From NCBI RefSeq assembly GCF_037975245.1, contig NC_092577.1, forward strand, positions 12,030,013 through 12,094,012: DNA of 64,000 bases. The letters are read 5' to 3'. The notes beneath the pieces are model-generated. The model did not search any database. It had not been told where the DNA came from and saw only the letters and a list, made by a program, of their open reading frames with translations. Positions 25,201 through 34,736 of this stretch are shown one piece after another (positions within the stretch are counted from its first letter, which is position 1; the number at the start of each line of letters is the position of its first letter). This DNA is from Apostichopus japonicus. Taxonomy: Eukaryota > Echinodermata > Holothuroidea > Aspidochirotida > Stichopodidae. Position numbers and translations under genes: made by a program.

Positions 25201-28200
25201 TCAAGTTCACAGTACATGACATGCAAACTTTACACGTTATGAAATCTTGATAGAAAACGTCGGATGTTTAGATATGTTATTTCATTCACTGAGCTCATAT
25301 TATGACTGACAGCTGTATTTTCTTTAAATCATTTGCAGTTACTGAATTAGTCGGTCCATCCAAACGTATAGTTAGTGGCGTATCGGTGGGCTGTGCTTTC
25401 TCTGCGGGGTACATGCTTTTGGCGCTACTGGCATATTTCGTTCGTGACTGGAGAACCTTACAACGAATTGCATCTCTTTCGCTATTACCAATATTTGCCT
25501 TTATGCCGTGAGTACATGAAGCAAGATGAACTACATAGTTACATCATAGGCCTTTAAATACTGCGTCGTAATAATATGGAAGGAAGCTAGAATAGGGAAT
25601 GGAGAAATAACGGTTCTTTGTCTCTCTCATTTGTGTTTATCTTCTATATAGGGAGGGAATAGATGTGTATGGGTTGGGTGTGTGTGATGTAGGTAATATG
25701 ACTTTCGATGTTTAACTCGTATAATTTAAGTAAAAATGTTAAACCTTATTAACCTATGGTTGAGACAAAAGTTCAAACGTGTTTCTCACTTAAGTGTATA
25801 CCAATTATCCATGTTAAATGTATACAAGTAATCCATATATAAGTGTATGTTTATACAAGGTAGTTATATTAAGTATACAGAAATTATCCATATTAAGTAC
25901 ATACAAACTGTCTATATTAAGTTTATACAAAATATTTATATTAAGTATATACAAAGTATCAATATAATGTACATAAATATAAGATATTCATATAAAGTAC
26001 ATATAAAATATATGTATTATGTTTATGAAAAGTATCTGTATTAAGTACATACAAAGTAACCATATAATGTACATAAATACAAGGTATTCGTATCAAGTAG
26101 ACCTATGTATAAAGTATCCATATTAAGTACATACAAACTATCCATTAAAGGTATATACAATGTGTCAATACTAAAATATATACAAGGTATCCATATCAAG
26201 TATATACAAAATATCCATGTACAAAGTAAATAAATTAAGTCTATACGAAGTATTCATATGAGGTATATAAAAAAGTCTTCATATTAAGTATAAATAACGT
26301 AGTGGAAGTATGTACAAATTATCGTCGCCATTTGTAGTACATCCTTTGACTAAGAACTATAAGAGCCTGCTCTTCATGTGAACGTAATTGTTTGTGACTA
26401 AATTGAACCATTTTGCGAGTTTGAGAGCTACATACCTCAACACAAACTTGTACACTGCCTATACTCTTTCCGAAACAGATTCAAAGCGTAATGTGTTTGA
26501 CAAGTGATTTTTTTTTATTGATTATCAGACGAAAACCTATGTAGTTCTCGAGAGAATTTATCAAAACTTCTGTTACCTATATCAATTAGGTAGTTTACAT
26601 TTTCACTCATTCTATATGTAGGTTTTTACCCGAATCTCCACGTTGGCTGATGGACCGAAAGAAATATGACAAGGCAGAAGAAATTTTGAAGACAATTGCC
26701 CGAGTGAATAGGACTGAGGATAAGCTTTCTGCGTTAAGTAAGGTAATATGCACAACATAAAACGACTGGCGTCATCTTATCCATATCTGCTATGCCTGGC
26801 TATATAATAAAACAAATATATTGTACATCCATGTATACATTGAATAGTTTTAACACTTGTAAGGTACAAAGACTAAGTTTGAAAAGTACAAATTACTACC
26901 TAATATTGAATGGAAGTAACTAAAAACTTCAAGGTTTAACAAGTAGTATACTCTGTAAATGAACAAAAATGAGGCAACAAAAAACCCACATGAGATATAT
27001 ATATAAGCAAATTTAAGCAACCCCCCTCCCCTCCCCCTCCCCACCCCCCGTTATGGTGCAGACAACTTTCTATATGAAGCTTAATCTTAATCGTACGCCT
27101 CACGATCTGACTCTCTATTCGTCTATCTGTTCATATGTCTGTACACCCGAACCGAATTGTACAAGTTGCTTATAATAGCGTTTTCGACTTGAATATATTG
27201 CGCATTTATATGCATCTGTGTTATAACATGATAACACATGTTATGCTAGAGGCACATTTTATTGCGGCCTGTGTTAAAAAAATATATAAAAATATAAAAA
27301 TATAAAAAAATATAAAAAATATAAAATATAAAAATATTTTATATTTTATATTATATAAAAATATGAAAAATATTTTCAAAAATTATATATATAAAAAAAA
27401 TATATATAATACCACTACGATTTACTCTATTGTATCTTTAACATATCTAGCTCTCGCATGCTCCCAAAACAAAACACGTGTTAGTGTGTTATAACACCCT
27501 GGCATATAAATGCATAATGTGCTACACGTTAAGAACAAATATAAGCTCACACCTTTTCGGCTTGGGTGGTCTGTAAGTTCTTACATGTGTTCTTCTTGTT
27601 GCTTCCTCATCTATGACTTTATAGGCTGGTGTATACTTCTGTCACCTCCAAATGTTTCTGGGTCTTTTGTTCTCGATGATGATTCTGTTTAACCGAAAGG
27701 AAAACCTGCAAAGATGGACAACCCATCTCCCTATCACTCTCTCTCTCTATCTCTCTCTTAGGATTCAAAGCAGACGCCGGATGAAGATGCTCCAAAACCT
27801 ACTTTTATTGACCTTTTCAGAGGGCCACGTCTGCGCATGGCGTCGCTTGCCTTATTTTGTGTTTGGTAAGAACATATATTTATGGAGGTATAAACAGTTT
27901 ATAGTTCCATGGTTATATGCAGTTTCAGGCTCTCAGCCATGTACGAACGAAATTCAAATTCCACTTCAAGTTAAGAAAACATAAGTACTTCCCTATCTAA
28001 TTCAGCAGTATGAAACAGGTGTTATGGAAATTGGGAATTTTCTCCATCTTGAACGAATTGCTTCCTACCCAAAAAAATATATATATTGGGTTCAACATGG
28101 AGAAAATTCGCAGTGAATTTCCATTGGTATTAGAGGTTATATGGATAAATATATTGTATGGATAAATGGTTATAAAAAGCATTGTGGGACAGATTTTGTT

Positions 28201-30995
28201 CTTTCGAGGACCGGGATGAAATCTTTCCCTCGCCGCATTTTGCCCATTTTGCTTAGCGATAACCACTGATATATCATCTGAAAGATGCCTGTTCTTCATG
28301 GCACCATGTTTCTTCTCTTCTTGTAGGTTCGTGAATAGTTTTGTTTATTTCGCGATATCTCTCAACACGGCTAAGCTGGGCGATGATGACTATTTTACGT
28401 TTTTTCTCTCTGGACTGGTAGAGATACCAGCCGGCCTGATCTGTATTCCTCTGCTGCAGTCACCCCTTGGTAGACGGTATTCAATGCTGCTGATTATGGT
28501 GCTTTTAGGGGTGTCATGTTTAGCAGCTGTTGTACTGTGTGAGTATTTAACGTGAAATATGAGGTTTGATGGAGGACACGTCGAAAACTTTAAAAAAAAA
28601 GAGATTCATTCGGAGAGGAAACATAGAATAATACTTCTTTACCAAACGTTGCGATATTTTCTGACATTTAAGAGCTGAATTCCGAGTTTCTGTTTATCTC
28701 CATAATATGGGAAAGTTAAGGTGGTGGTGAAAATGTTAAGCAGAAGCCTTTGTTTCAAAAACCGCGTAAGATTGCTGACACAATTGCGTGCAATCCACAT
28801 ACAGACAGTAGCGTATAGGTTCTGTTCATCTTGACGATAAATTATGATTTGGTAATTCCTGTGTTACTTTTTAAAATGTGCAATAAATACTCATTCATTG
28901 AGAAATTAGATTTTTCACCCAAAAAATTGACACACTACACATGTGCTATATTTTAGGTATGTTATGATGAAATTATCCTTAATTTGATTTAAGTTCTAAC
29001 AGGGAGATTTAGTTGCTAATTTTTAAATATGCCCAAGGATAATCATACAGTGTCTCAAAACTGTTGAATTAATGTAACTTGGGAAAGTAATCAATCAATG
29101 GAACACTTCGATAGTGCATTTAAGGGTACTGCTGGTTTTATCTAAAATAAAATGAATATATTACTCTATAACAAAAGGTCGAATTATTGGCGTTATGTTC
29201 GATTAATGTGAAGGTATGTGTGAGCACGAGGCGTATACTATCATCATGAGGTAGGAGGCAGGGGGGGGGGGTAGCAAGCTTCCAAAAAGTGGGGCACTTT
29301 CTCATTCCACAACACCACTTGTTATGCACGTGCCCCAGTGCCCCCCCCCCCACCCCGGCTCCTACCCCCGTAGGAGGGACAGTCTGTAGACAATATCAGG
29401 AGGATACAATCCAAGAAACCGGGGGGAAAATTTACTTGGTATTTCACTATAAAGAAACCTGACCCAGTTTGGTAATGGAAGGGAGAATTGAGGGTGAGCC
29501 TGGATGGAGCAGGGGGAGCTTAGTGGTTTCACATTGTCACAGGACATTGCCCGTCTATCGCAGCATCACAGCCGAAGCTAACAACACAATTTTAAAATTA
29601 AATCGGGGTATTCCCCGCAAACAAACTTCTTCCTCCCTAGCGCCAAGGTCGCTGAGTATGTATACGTTAATTTTCATCGGTCAGAAGTCTTTCTCATTGT
29701 GTATAACAACTGTATTAGGTAAAAACTACGTAATATGCTACTGGCATATATAGATGATTCTCTCAACGTTCGTTCAATGTGAAAAGAAAAACCCATAAGA
29801 TGACCTGTCCGTTGTACAAATGGTCAGCAATTTGGGCGTTTCGAACCGGTAGGCTCAATTTATCGCAAGTTATTTTTGCCCCAAAGGTTAATGAATAACT
29901 GAAACTATATTTGTACACACCACGTTTTCAAGTACCATTTTAACTGTGTTTTTTGTTTTCAGCGAAAGGCGTATTGCTCACTGTTATTGCCATGATCGGT
30001 AAATTCTTCGTGTCGACGTCATATTCTATGGTGTACTTATTCTCGGCGGAGATTTTTCCAACCATTGTTAGGTTAGAAATTAATATATATCTAATTAGTC
30101 ACTGAGTATATTTGAGTTGTTCCGAACGGTAGCCTGATGAAATGTCTTAATCAGGAAAATAATCGTAGAATGTGGCTGTACCAGGCGCGTAGCCAAGGGG
30201 GGGGGGGGCGAAGGGGGCAGCCGCCCCCCCTTGAACATATTTAAAAAAAAAATTAATGCTTTTATGATATCGCTAGTATTTTCAAAAGAGAAAATGCTAA
30301 GATGCAACTTACAAGGCCTGGGAAGTGCCATTTCCAGCGATCTGGGAGGCATTTTCAGCCAAAATTTTCTTGAACGCTTCGCGCCAAACATGGTGGCGCT
30401 ACGCTTAGATGAAATGCCGAATCTCCAGTTTCGCCCCTCCCTTGGCAAATTCCTGGCTACGCGCCTGGGCAGTACAATGCTTGTTTGACGTTTCAACATG
30501 AGATGGACCATTACTTGTCTTTTTAGTATAAATCTGGGGAAATGCTGATGACGTTTACAAGCGTTGTTTGAGACCCAACTATTCTGTAACGGTTGAACAA
30601 CCACTAAATGGAAAATTTCTAAACTTGACAGAGTGTTTGTCTATTCCTAACCGAGTCCATGGGTATACGGATCCTAATGTTATTAACCTGTATACTTTCT
30701 TGACATGATATTCTCTAATCTCTGCATGTATTACTATAGTTCATACGTAACTGGCTAGAAGGAATTAAAACCAGTTTGCTAAGTCGTCGATGCTCATTGT
30801 GTTCACCAGATAATGGTGACTGCATGTATGGGCCTGCAAGGCCTAAGCGCAGGTTACTTTGGTGCTTATTAAGTATTTCCATGAGGATTCCATGAGGCTT
30901 AAGTATTTCCATGTTACTTGCAGTTCCTGAGTTACTAATATCTGAAAATTAATACATGTTACGTTAGTCCAATATCCAATTTGTCGTTAAAATAT

Positions 30996-31078
<83 letters not shown>

Positions 31079-31095
31079 TATATAGATATAGATAT

Positions 31096-31152
<57 letters not shown>

Positions 31153-31203
31153 TATATATATATATATATATATATATCTATATATATATATATATATATA
31201 TAT

Positions 31204-31256
<53 letters not shown>

Positions 31257-33273
31257 CATATATATATGTATATTCATGTATATTTATGTATATATATGTT
31301 TTCTTTTCTTCTTGTTTCGTTCAAAAGGAGTATTGGCGTTGGTATGTGTTCCACTATGGCTTGAGTGGGAAGTATGGCGGCTCCAATTCTATTAATTTTG
31401 GGTGATTCTTGGGAGCCGCTTCCATTCTTAGTTTGCGGATCTCTCTCGTTATTGGTGTCATCGCTTGTCTTAACACTTCCAGAAACTCGTAATAAAGCCC
31501 TTGCAGCCACTCTCGGAGATGCTGAGACATTCATAGCAAGGTTAGTCTCTCTACTTGTCACTTAGAAAACTCGCTCACATGAAGAATGTATACACTCTCG
31601 CCGCATGATCTTGGTGTAGGTGTTGGCAGCGTGGTACATTCCTAGGCCAGTGGCGGAGCGTCCATACAGTCAGGGGGGCGGATGCTCCGCGCCAACCAGT
31701 GGTGGCGCTCCGCTTAGATAGTGTCGAAAGCGCCCCTACAGACCATTCTCACCCCCCCCCCTTGACCAATACCCCATAGCTCCGCCACTGTCCTAGGCTA
31801 TGGTTCAACTGGGTGCATAGTGACTAACAATTTGGAGTATTGGCAAAAGAGCAAAGGCATTTAGGGTTATGACGGGATTCGAACCAGAGACCTCCGGATT
31901 GCAAAGCCAGCGCTCTACCTACTGAGCTATCATCCAACTATAGTCGAGCCCGAGGAGTTTTCAGCTGTTCATATAATTTGTAAAATTATTAACATTTAGA
32001 ATTGTGCTTCTCCTCAGCTTTTGCTTTTATCGGATAAAGCGATCCTTACGTAGCAACAAACTGAAAACAAGAAGTACCATGCAGCCGAATGATGCATTAA
32101 CAGTTGAATTGTTTCGTAAAAATGAAAACTAAAACACCAAAAATCATTTGAGTGCTACCCTTTATAATAATTCCATATCATGAGGTCAAATAACACTGAT
32201 TTTTTTTAGATTTCTGGGATTATGTAGTACAACACCCAACTAAAACGGTTTATCTCCTTAAATTACATGAGCAAGGTTGATAAGCTTCACACGACCGATG
32301 AGAAGTTATTCAAATAACAGAGAAAACCCGGTCACTCCATTATCGAATCGGCAAAGTTCAATACCAGATCTAATGATGGTGCCTTTTCTTAATTTAAAGC
32401 AGCATTTTGCGTTTGGTCGCCGTCTTCTATTTTTTTGACATGTCCATCGAGTTTTTTACATATATCAATCACAAAACAGCAAACTAAGATATCAGCCAAG
32501 TTTTTCCCTGCCAACATCGTTAATTGGCGAGTAATTAAAAATATTTGCAGAGAATGAGAAAAGTATCCACGACAAAATTCCACATTTAAAATTAATCGCA
32601 TACAGTACCCCAAACCCACTAGTTTGAATTCAACCAATCAGAGATGCAGGTTTAGCAATGAGCCGTTGCTAAAAATAGATTCAAGACTTTGCGTTGGCAC
32701 AACCAGGGAGTTGTTATGGAACTCCCTGGTACAACTGCCATATAGAATGTACACAAATCAAGCTTCGTGTTGGATTACGTATTGGTCAATGACGTTCGTA
32801 GTGTTTAAATATTCATATTATGGGCGAGGTTAATTGGGATCCCAACGGAAAATATCTTGGAGAAAAACAAAGTTGAAAGTTGCAAATTTTTCGACTTTTA
32901 TGCCACCAACTGAAGTAAGATTTAAATAGATAAGCTAGTTATGTATGTCGTTATGGCATAGTGGAGTCAGTGAGGTTGAGAAATATCATAGAAAAGGACG
33001 CAAAATGCTGCTTTAACAACTGGCATGCAGGGCAGGTAATCCATAAAAGTGATGCAGGAGAAAACGTATATAAAGCAAAGCAAAACAAGTTTAAATTAGA
33101 CCTAATAATAAAAATAGTCATTAATAAAATGTAGTTAATATTATGTTGCCTAACGAAACTAATTGAGTTTCAACATGATCCGTACAACCCTTTATGTTTT
33201 TACTTCCAGAAAGGGAAAGCCGATAGGAAACGACGGAGATAAAGATAGGAACTATGACGACACTGTAGCGTGA
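12882..33273 (+). CDS. SLC22-type organic ion transporter, 10 exons, with an in-frame TGA
   Basis: Spliced gene with coding exons 12882-13334, 14115-14218, 20097-20251, 25339-25507, 26622-26742, 27762-27865, 28327-28538, 29963-30071, 31328-31540 and 33210-33273. All junctions are GT-AG and the phases agree throughout, giving 568 codons including the stop. This is the usual SLC22 length, a plasma-membrane 12-helix major facilitator carrying organic cations, anions or zwitterions. Visible marks: N-terminal helix (about residues 23-45), a large cysteine-rich outer loop with an NST glycosylation site, the GSISDVIGRY motif (181-190), PESPRWL (297-303), SAEIFPT (467-473) and LPET (526-529). Substrate cannot be read from the sequence. 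The start at 12882 has context AAAATGG and begins the conserved N terminus. Codon 488 (31362-31364) is TGA, so translation would end before the last helices. The window may hold a null allele, a young pseudogene or a sequencing error. Confidence 0.88.
13335..14114 (+). other. Transporter intron 1
   Basis: GTAAGA to ACAG. No element is clearly bounded. A possible short element at 13860-13971 was considered and rejected. Confidence 0.6.
14115..14218 (+). CDS. Transporter exon 2: helix 2 and start of the loop 2-3 motif
   Basis: Acceptor ATTACAG, donor GTAAGT, phase 0 to 2. Encodes [10 protein letters not shown] and helix 2, ending in GSISDV, the first half of the conserved G-x-x-x-D-x-x-G-R motif that exon 3 completes. 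Confidence 0.85.
15602..15960 (+). repeat. 171-bp tandem duplication rich in AACGTT
   Basis: The segment starting GTTAAATGTTGAGTCGCTAG occurs at 15602 and again at 15773. Both copies continue with matching AACGTT-type palindromes and GTCAGCACAA. Confidence 0.85.
16384..16850 (+). repeat. Degenerate repeats with TGACCTTTGACCT motifs
   Basis: Four or five diverged units, each containing a version of TGACCTTTGACCTCCACCAA, resembling the repeats at 47241-47520. Confidence 0.5.
17407..17766 (+). mobile_element. hAT-like element, perfect 8-bp target duplication (family A)
   Basis: Ends CAGTGGCGTAGGAAGG and CCGGTTCATACGCCCTTG. It is flanked on both sides by ATATACAA, identical over 8 bp. The same family is found in inverse orientation at 55897-56259. 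Non-coding. Confidence 0.85.
19617..19993. mobile_element. Short DNA element with 7-bp target duplication, copy 1
   Basis: Begins CACCCGAACCG and ends CGGCTTGGTG, with GTAGAGT repeated exactly on both sides (19610-19616 and 19994-20000). Inner arms hold a second inverted pair (GCATTTATATGC and GCATATAAATGC) around an AT-only centre. It ends about 100 bp before transporter exon 3. Confidence 0.8.
20097..20251 (+). CDS. Transporter exon 3: helices 3-4
   Basis: Acceptor CTCTTTCAG, donor GTTAGT. It begins [10 protein letters not shown], completing the motif begun in exon 2, then encodes two hydrophobic helices with FRFIVG between them. The intron before it is 5.9 kb. Confidence 0.85.
20659..21783. 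mobile_element. 1.1-kb foldback-like element with about 45-bp terminal inverted repeats
   Basis: Left end GTAATGCAGGCGTCACA and right end (inverted) GTAATGCTGGCGTCACA continue with CGAAGTTGACA and CAGATGG on both arms with few mismatches. The interior is built from repeated short motifs such as CACACGAAGGC and CACACGATGGC. No transposase frame. Target duplication not found. Confidence 0.7.
22165..22245. repeat. (TA)n microsatellite
   Basis: About 80 bases of TA repeat with one CA interruption, in transporter intron 3. Confidence 0.95.
22729..23228. mobile_element. hAT-like element with internal tandem duplication
   Basis: Ends CAGGGGCGTAGCGA and TCGCTACGCCCCTG are a perfect 14-bp inverted repeat. 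Flanks AGCCTGCA and AGCCTGAA match at 7 of 8. Inside, a block of about 140 bp (AAATTTGAC... to TCCGTCGGC) occurs twice in tandem. In transporter intron 3. Confidence 0.85.
24500..24594. mobile_element. Fragment of a hAT-like element with TATCGGCCGATACCGAT motif
   Basis: Several inverted copies of a TATCGG/CCGATA motif end in ATCGTAGCAACACTA, resembling the terminus of a known style of hAT element. The left terminus is missing. Confidence 0.4.
25339..25507 (+). CDS. Transporter exon 4: helices 5-6
   Basis: Acceptor TTTGCAG, donor GTGAGT. Encodes [15 protein letters not shown] and two helices separated by VRDWRTLQ, a typical SLC22 short loop (family: DWR). Confidence 0.85.
25797..26320 (+). 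repeat. AT-rich minisatellite of about 24 bp
   Basis: Loose tandem units of the type TATCCATATTAAGTACATAC fill transporter intron 4. Units vary in length and are considerably diverged. Confidence 0.75.
26622..26742 (+). CDS. Transporter exon 5: PESPRWL signature
   Basis: Acceptor TATATGTAG, donor GTAATA. Encodes [19 protein letters not shown] and the helical cytoplasmic segment. PESPRWL is the most diagnostic SLC22 motif. Confidence 0.9.
27144..27568. mobile_element. Short DNA element with 7-bp target duplication, copy 2
   Basis: Direct copy of the element at 19617-19993 (begins CACCCGAACCG, ends CGGCTTGGGTG). It is bounded by GTCTGTA on both sides (27137-27143 and 27569-27575), an exact 7-bp duplication. 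It lies in transporter intron 5, just before exon 6. Confidence 0.8.
27762..27865 (+). CDS. Transporter exon 6: cytoplasmic loop to helix 7
   Basis: Acceptor after a CT-repeat polypyrimidine tract (CTCTCTCTTAG), donor GTAAGA. Encodes the [13 protein letters not shown] segment that leads into helix 7. Confidence 0.85.
28327..28538 (+). CDS. Transporter exon 7: helices 7-9
   Basis: Acceptor TCTTGTAG, donor GTGAGT. Encodes [24 protein letters not shown] and GRRYSM, all in the expected SLC22 order. Confidence 0.87.
28539..29962 (+). other. Transporter intron 7
   Basis: GTGAGT to TTTCAG. Contains C/G-run-rich sequence at 29240-29380 that resembles the other G/C-run elements, but no terminal repeats could be paired. 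Confidence 0.5.
29963..30071 (+). CDS. Transporter exon 8: helix 10 and AEIFPT motif
   Basis: Acceptor TTTGTTTTCAG, donor GTTAGA. Encodes the [20 protein letters not shown] segment and PTIVR, the C-half repeat of the facilitator motif. Confidence 0.87.
30182..30467 (+). mobile_element. hAT-like element with CAGGCGCGTAGCCA ends
   Basis: Ends CAGGCGCGTAGCCA and TGGCTACGCGCCTG are perfect inverted repeats. Flanks GGCTGTAC and GGCAGTAC match at 7 of 8. It carries the common core with AAGTGCCATTTCC and GGTGGCGCTACGC. In transporter intron 8; relatives at 33464-33727 and 39809-40125. Confidence 0.85.
31001..31250. repeat. Long (TA)n tract 80 bp before transporter exon 9
   Basis: About 250 bases of TA repeat with a few GA or CA interruptions. 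Such tracts are unstable and are able to extrude cruciforms. It lies close to the exon that carries the in-frame TGA. Confidence 0.95.
31328..31540 (+). CDS. Transporter exon 9: helices 11-12, containing an in-frame TGA
   Basis: Acceptor TTCAAAAG, donor GTTAGT. Reads [12 protein letters not shown], then TGA at 31362-31364, then [13 protein letters not shown] and LPETRNKAL. The family has arginine (S-x-A-R-x-G) at the TGA. TGA is one C-to-T change away from CGA. The remainder of the exon is undamaged and both splice sites look good. Confidence 0.82.
31648..31790. mobile_element. hAT-like element, 143 bp, perfect 8-bp target duplication (family B)
   Basis: Ends CAGTGGCGGAGC and GCTCCGCCACTG. 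TCCTAGGC flanks it exactly on both sides. A deleted relative of the 578-bp element at 38403-38980. In transporter intron 9. Confidence 0.87.
31866..31937 (-). pseudogene. tRNA-Ala(TGC)-like sequence, degenerate
   Basis: On the minus strand: TAGCTCAGTAGG (A box), a perfect D arm GCTC/GAGC, anticodon loop TTTGCAA (anticodon TGC, alanine) and B box GGTTCGAATCC. The acceptor stem pairs poorly and the anticodon and T stems have mismatches. Thus it is a tRNA pseudogene or SINE head rather than a working tRNA-Ala. Confidence 0.55.
33210..33273 (+). CDS. Transporter exon 10: hydrophilic C terminus
   Basis: Acceptor TTTTACTTCCAG. Encodes the 20-residue hydrophilic tail ending DDTVA and a TGA stop. 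Phase fits exon 9. Confidence 0.75.
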
Positions 33274-33463
33274 CGAAACTACATATGGAAATCTAGATTA
33301 GACATCACAGGCATGAAATTGATGGAAGCATTCATTTCACAGGGAACGTGTATATACTTTATAATAACTTGGATTGTAGAACACACATTTAGATTTAAAT
33401 GACGGTAATTTTATTAGAGAGAAATTAAATCTCACATATATATTGTAAACATTGATCTGCTCA

Positions 33464-33727
33464 CAGGTGAGTAGCGAGGAATTTACCAAGGGAGGGGCGT
33501 AGCCTGTAGGCAAACTATCTGTACGTAGCGGCAGCATGAGTTGGCGCGAAGCGTACAAGAAAATTTTGGCCGAAAATGCCTCCAAAGAAATGGCACTTCC
33601 CTGCAGGCTCTGTAAGTTGTATCTAAGCATTTTCTATTTTGAAATTACTAGCGATATCATAAAAAAAATATGTTTAAGGAGGGGGCCGGTCGCCCCCTTC
33701 GCCCCCCCCCCCCTTGGCTAAGGGTCT
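33464..33727 (-). mobile_element. Decayed hAT-like element (CAGGCGCG family)
   Basis: Minus-orientation relative of 30182-30467, with eroded ends (CAGGTGAGTAGCGAGG and CTTGGCTAAGGGTCTG) and the same core. It begins 190 bp after the transporter stop codon and could lie in the 3' untranslated region. Confidence 0.65.
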
Positions 33728-34560
33728 GTCTACTCATGCATGGCAAAACGAAATTTTACGACATAAAAACTCAAAATAGAAGTGTAGGCCTATACCGTAA
33801 TCATTTTAATCTCAAAGCATCGTGACTGTGACCAAGAAAATGTCACAAAATCCTCGAGTTTCTGCTGAGTGGGTTATTCGACATCATTCTATATGGTTTT
33901 GGGGTATTCTGCACGTTTTAACCGGAAATTAGCGGGGGTTTTTTTTGGGTTATCAAAATTCAACAAAAATTTTATGTTACATTCTTACAACAAAAATGAT
34001 ATTGAAGCCAGGAATAACGAAATATCATGGCTTTTTGAAATCTTCTACAAAATTTGTAGAGGACATCAATGTTTTGTGCGAGTACAAACTCTTGAGTACA
34101 ATGTGTCGTCGCATCGTCGGGTACGAGGCGTACTTGCTATAAACTTCATTTTCCGTTTTGCTCAGAAGTACGAGTATATAAAAACCATGAGAAGGATTCA
34201 AGTATATAGAAGATTGACTCAAGTCACACTTGTCATACTAAAATTACATTTAGTTATCGCTCTGCATGCCGCTCTGAGTTGGTTATGTCTTATGTGATGT
34301 AAAAGACGTATTTTCGGCAGTACGTTGTCGGAATAATGGAAAAAGCAGTTTTGTTTTACTTTAATCTACCGTTCATTCATACTTAGTAAAGATTCCTAAA
34401 TCCTATTGGTCCATTCAGGTCAGCTGACCGTGGTTAATCCTGTGAGTAACGCATGGTAAAATTACGGGGCATCACTTTAATAAATCTTTGGTTATATGTA
34501 ACCAAAAATGTTTTGTTTTATGATTTTTCCCCCCACACAAATGGTAGTGTATGAATGAAC

Positions 34561-34736
34561 GGGGTTAATCAACGGTCTAGCGTGCGTTACTCACATGATT
34601 AATGCACTCCGGGTATTAATGCTATCGCTGGATGCACTCGGGCTCCGCTACGCTCCGCCCTCGTGCATCGCTTGCATTATCCCCCGATCGTGCATTAATC
34701 CTGTGAGTAACGCATGCTAGACCGTTGATTAACCCC
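34561..34736. mobile_element. Palindromic short element, about 45-bp inverted repeats
   Basis: GGGGTTAATCAACGGTCTAG at the left is inverted at the right end. Inner arms share GCGTTACTCAC and ATTAATGCAC. A third fragment (TTAATCCTGTGAGTAACGCA) lies at 34434-34453. No clear target duplication. Confidence 0.7.

Noticed and set aside
30987-31277. 96-codon Ile/Tyr repeat frame
   Set aside because: Translation of the (TA)n tract.
31866-31937. Working tRNA-Ala gene
   Set aside because: Acceptor stem pairs at about four positions and other stems have mismatches; listed as a pseudogene instead.
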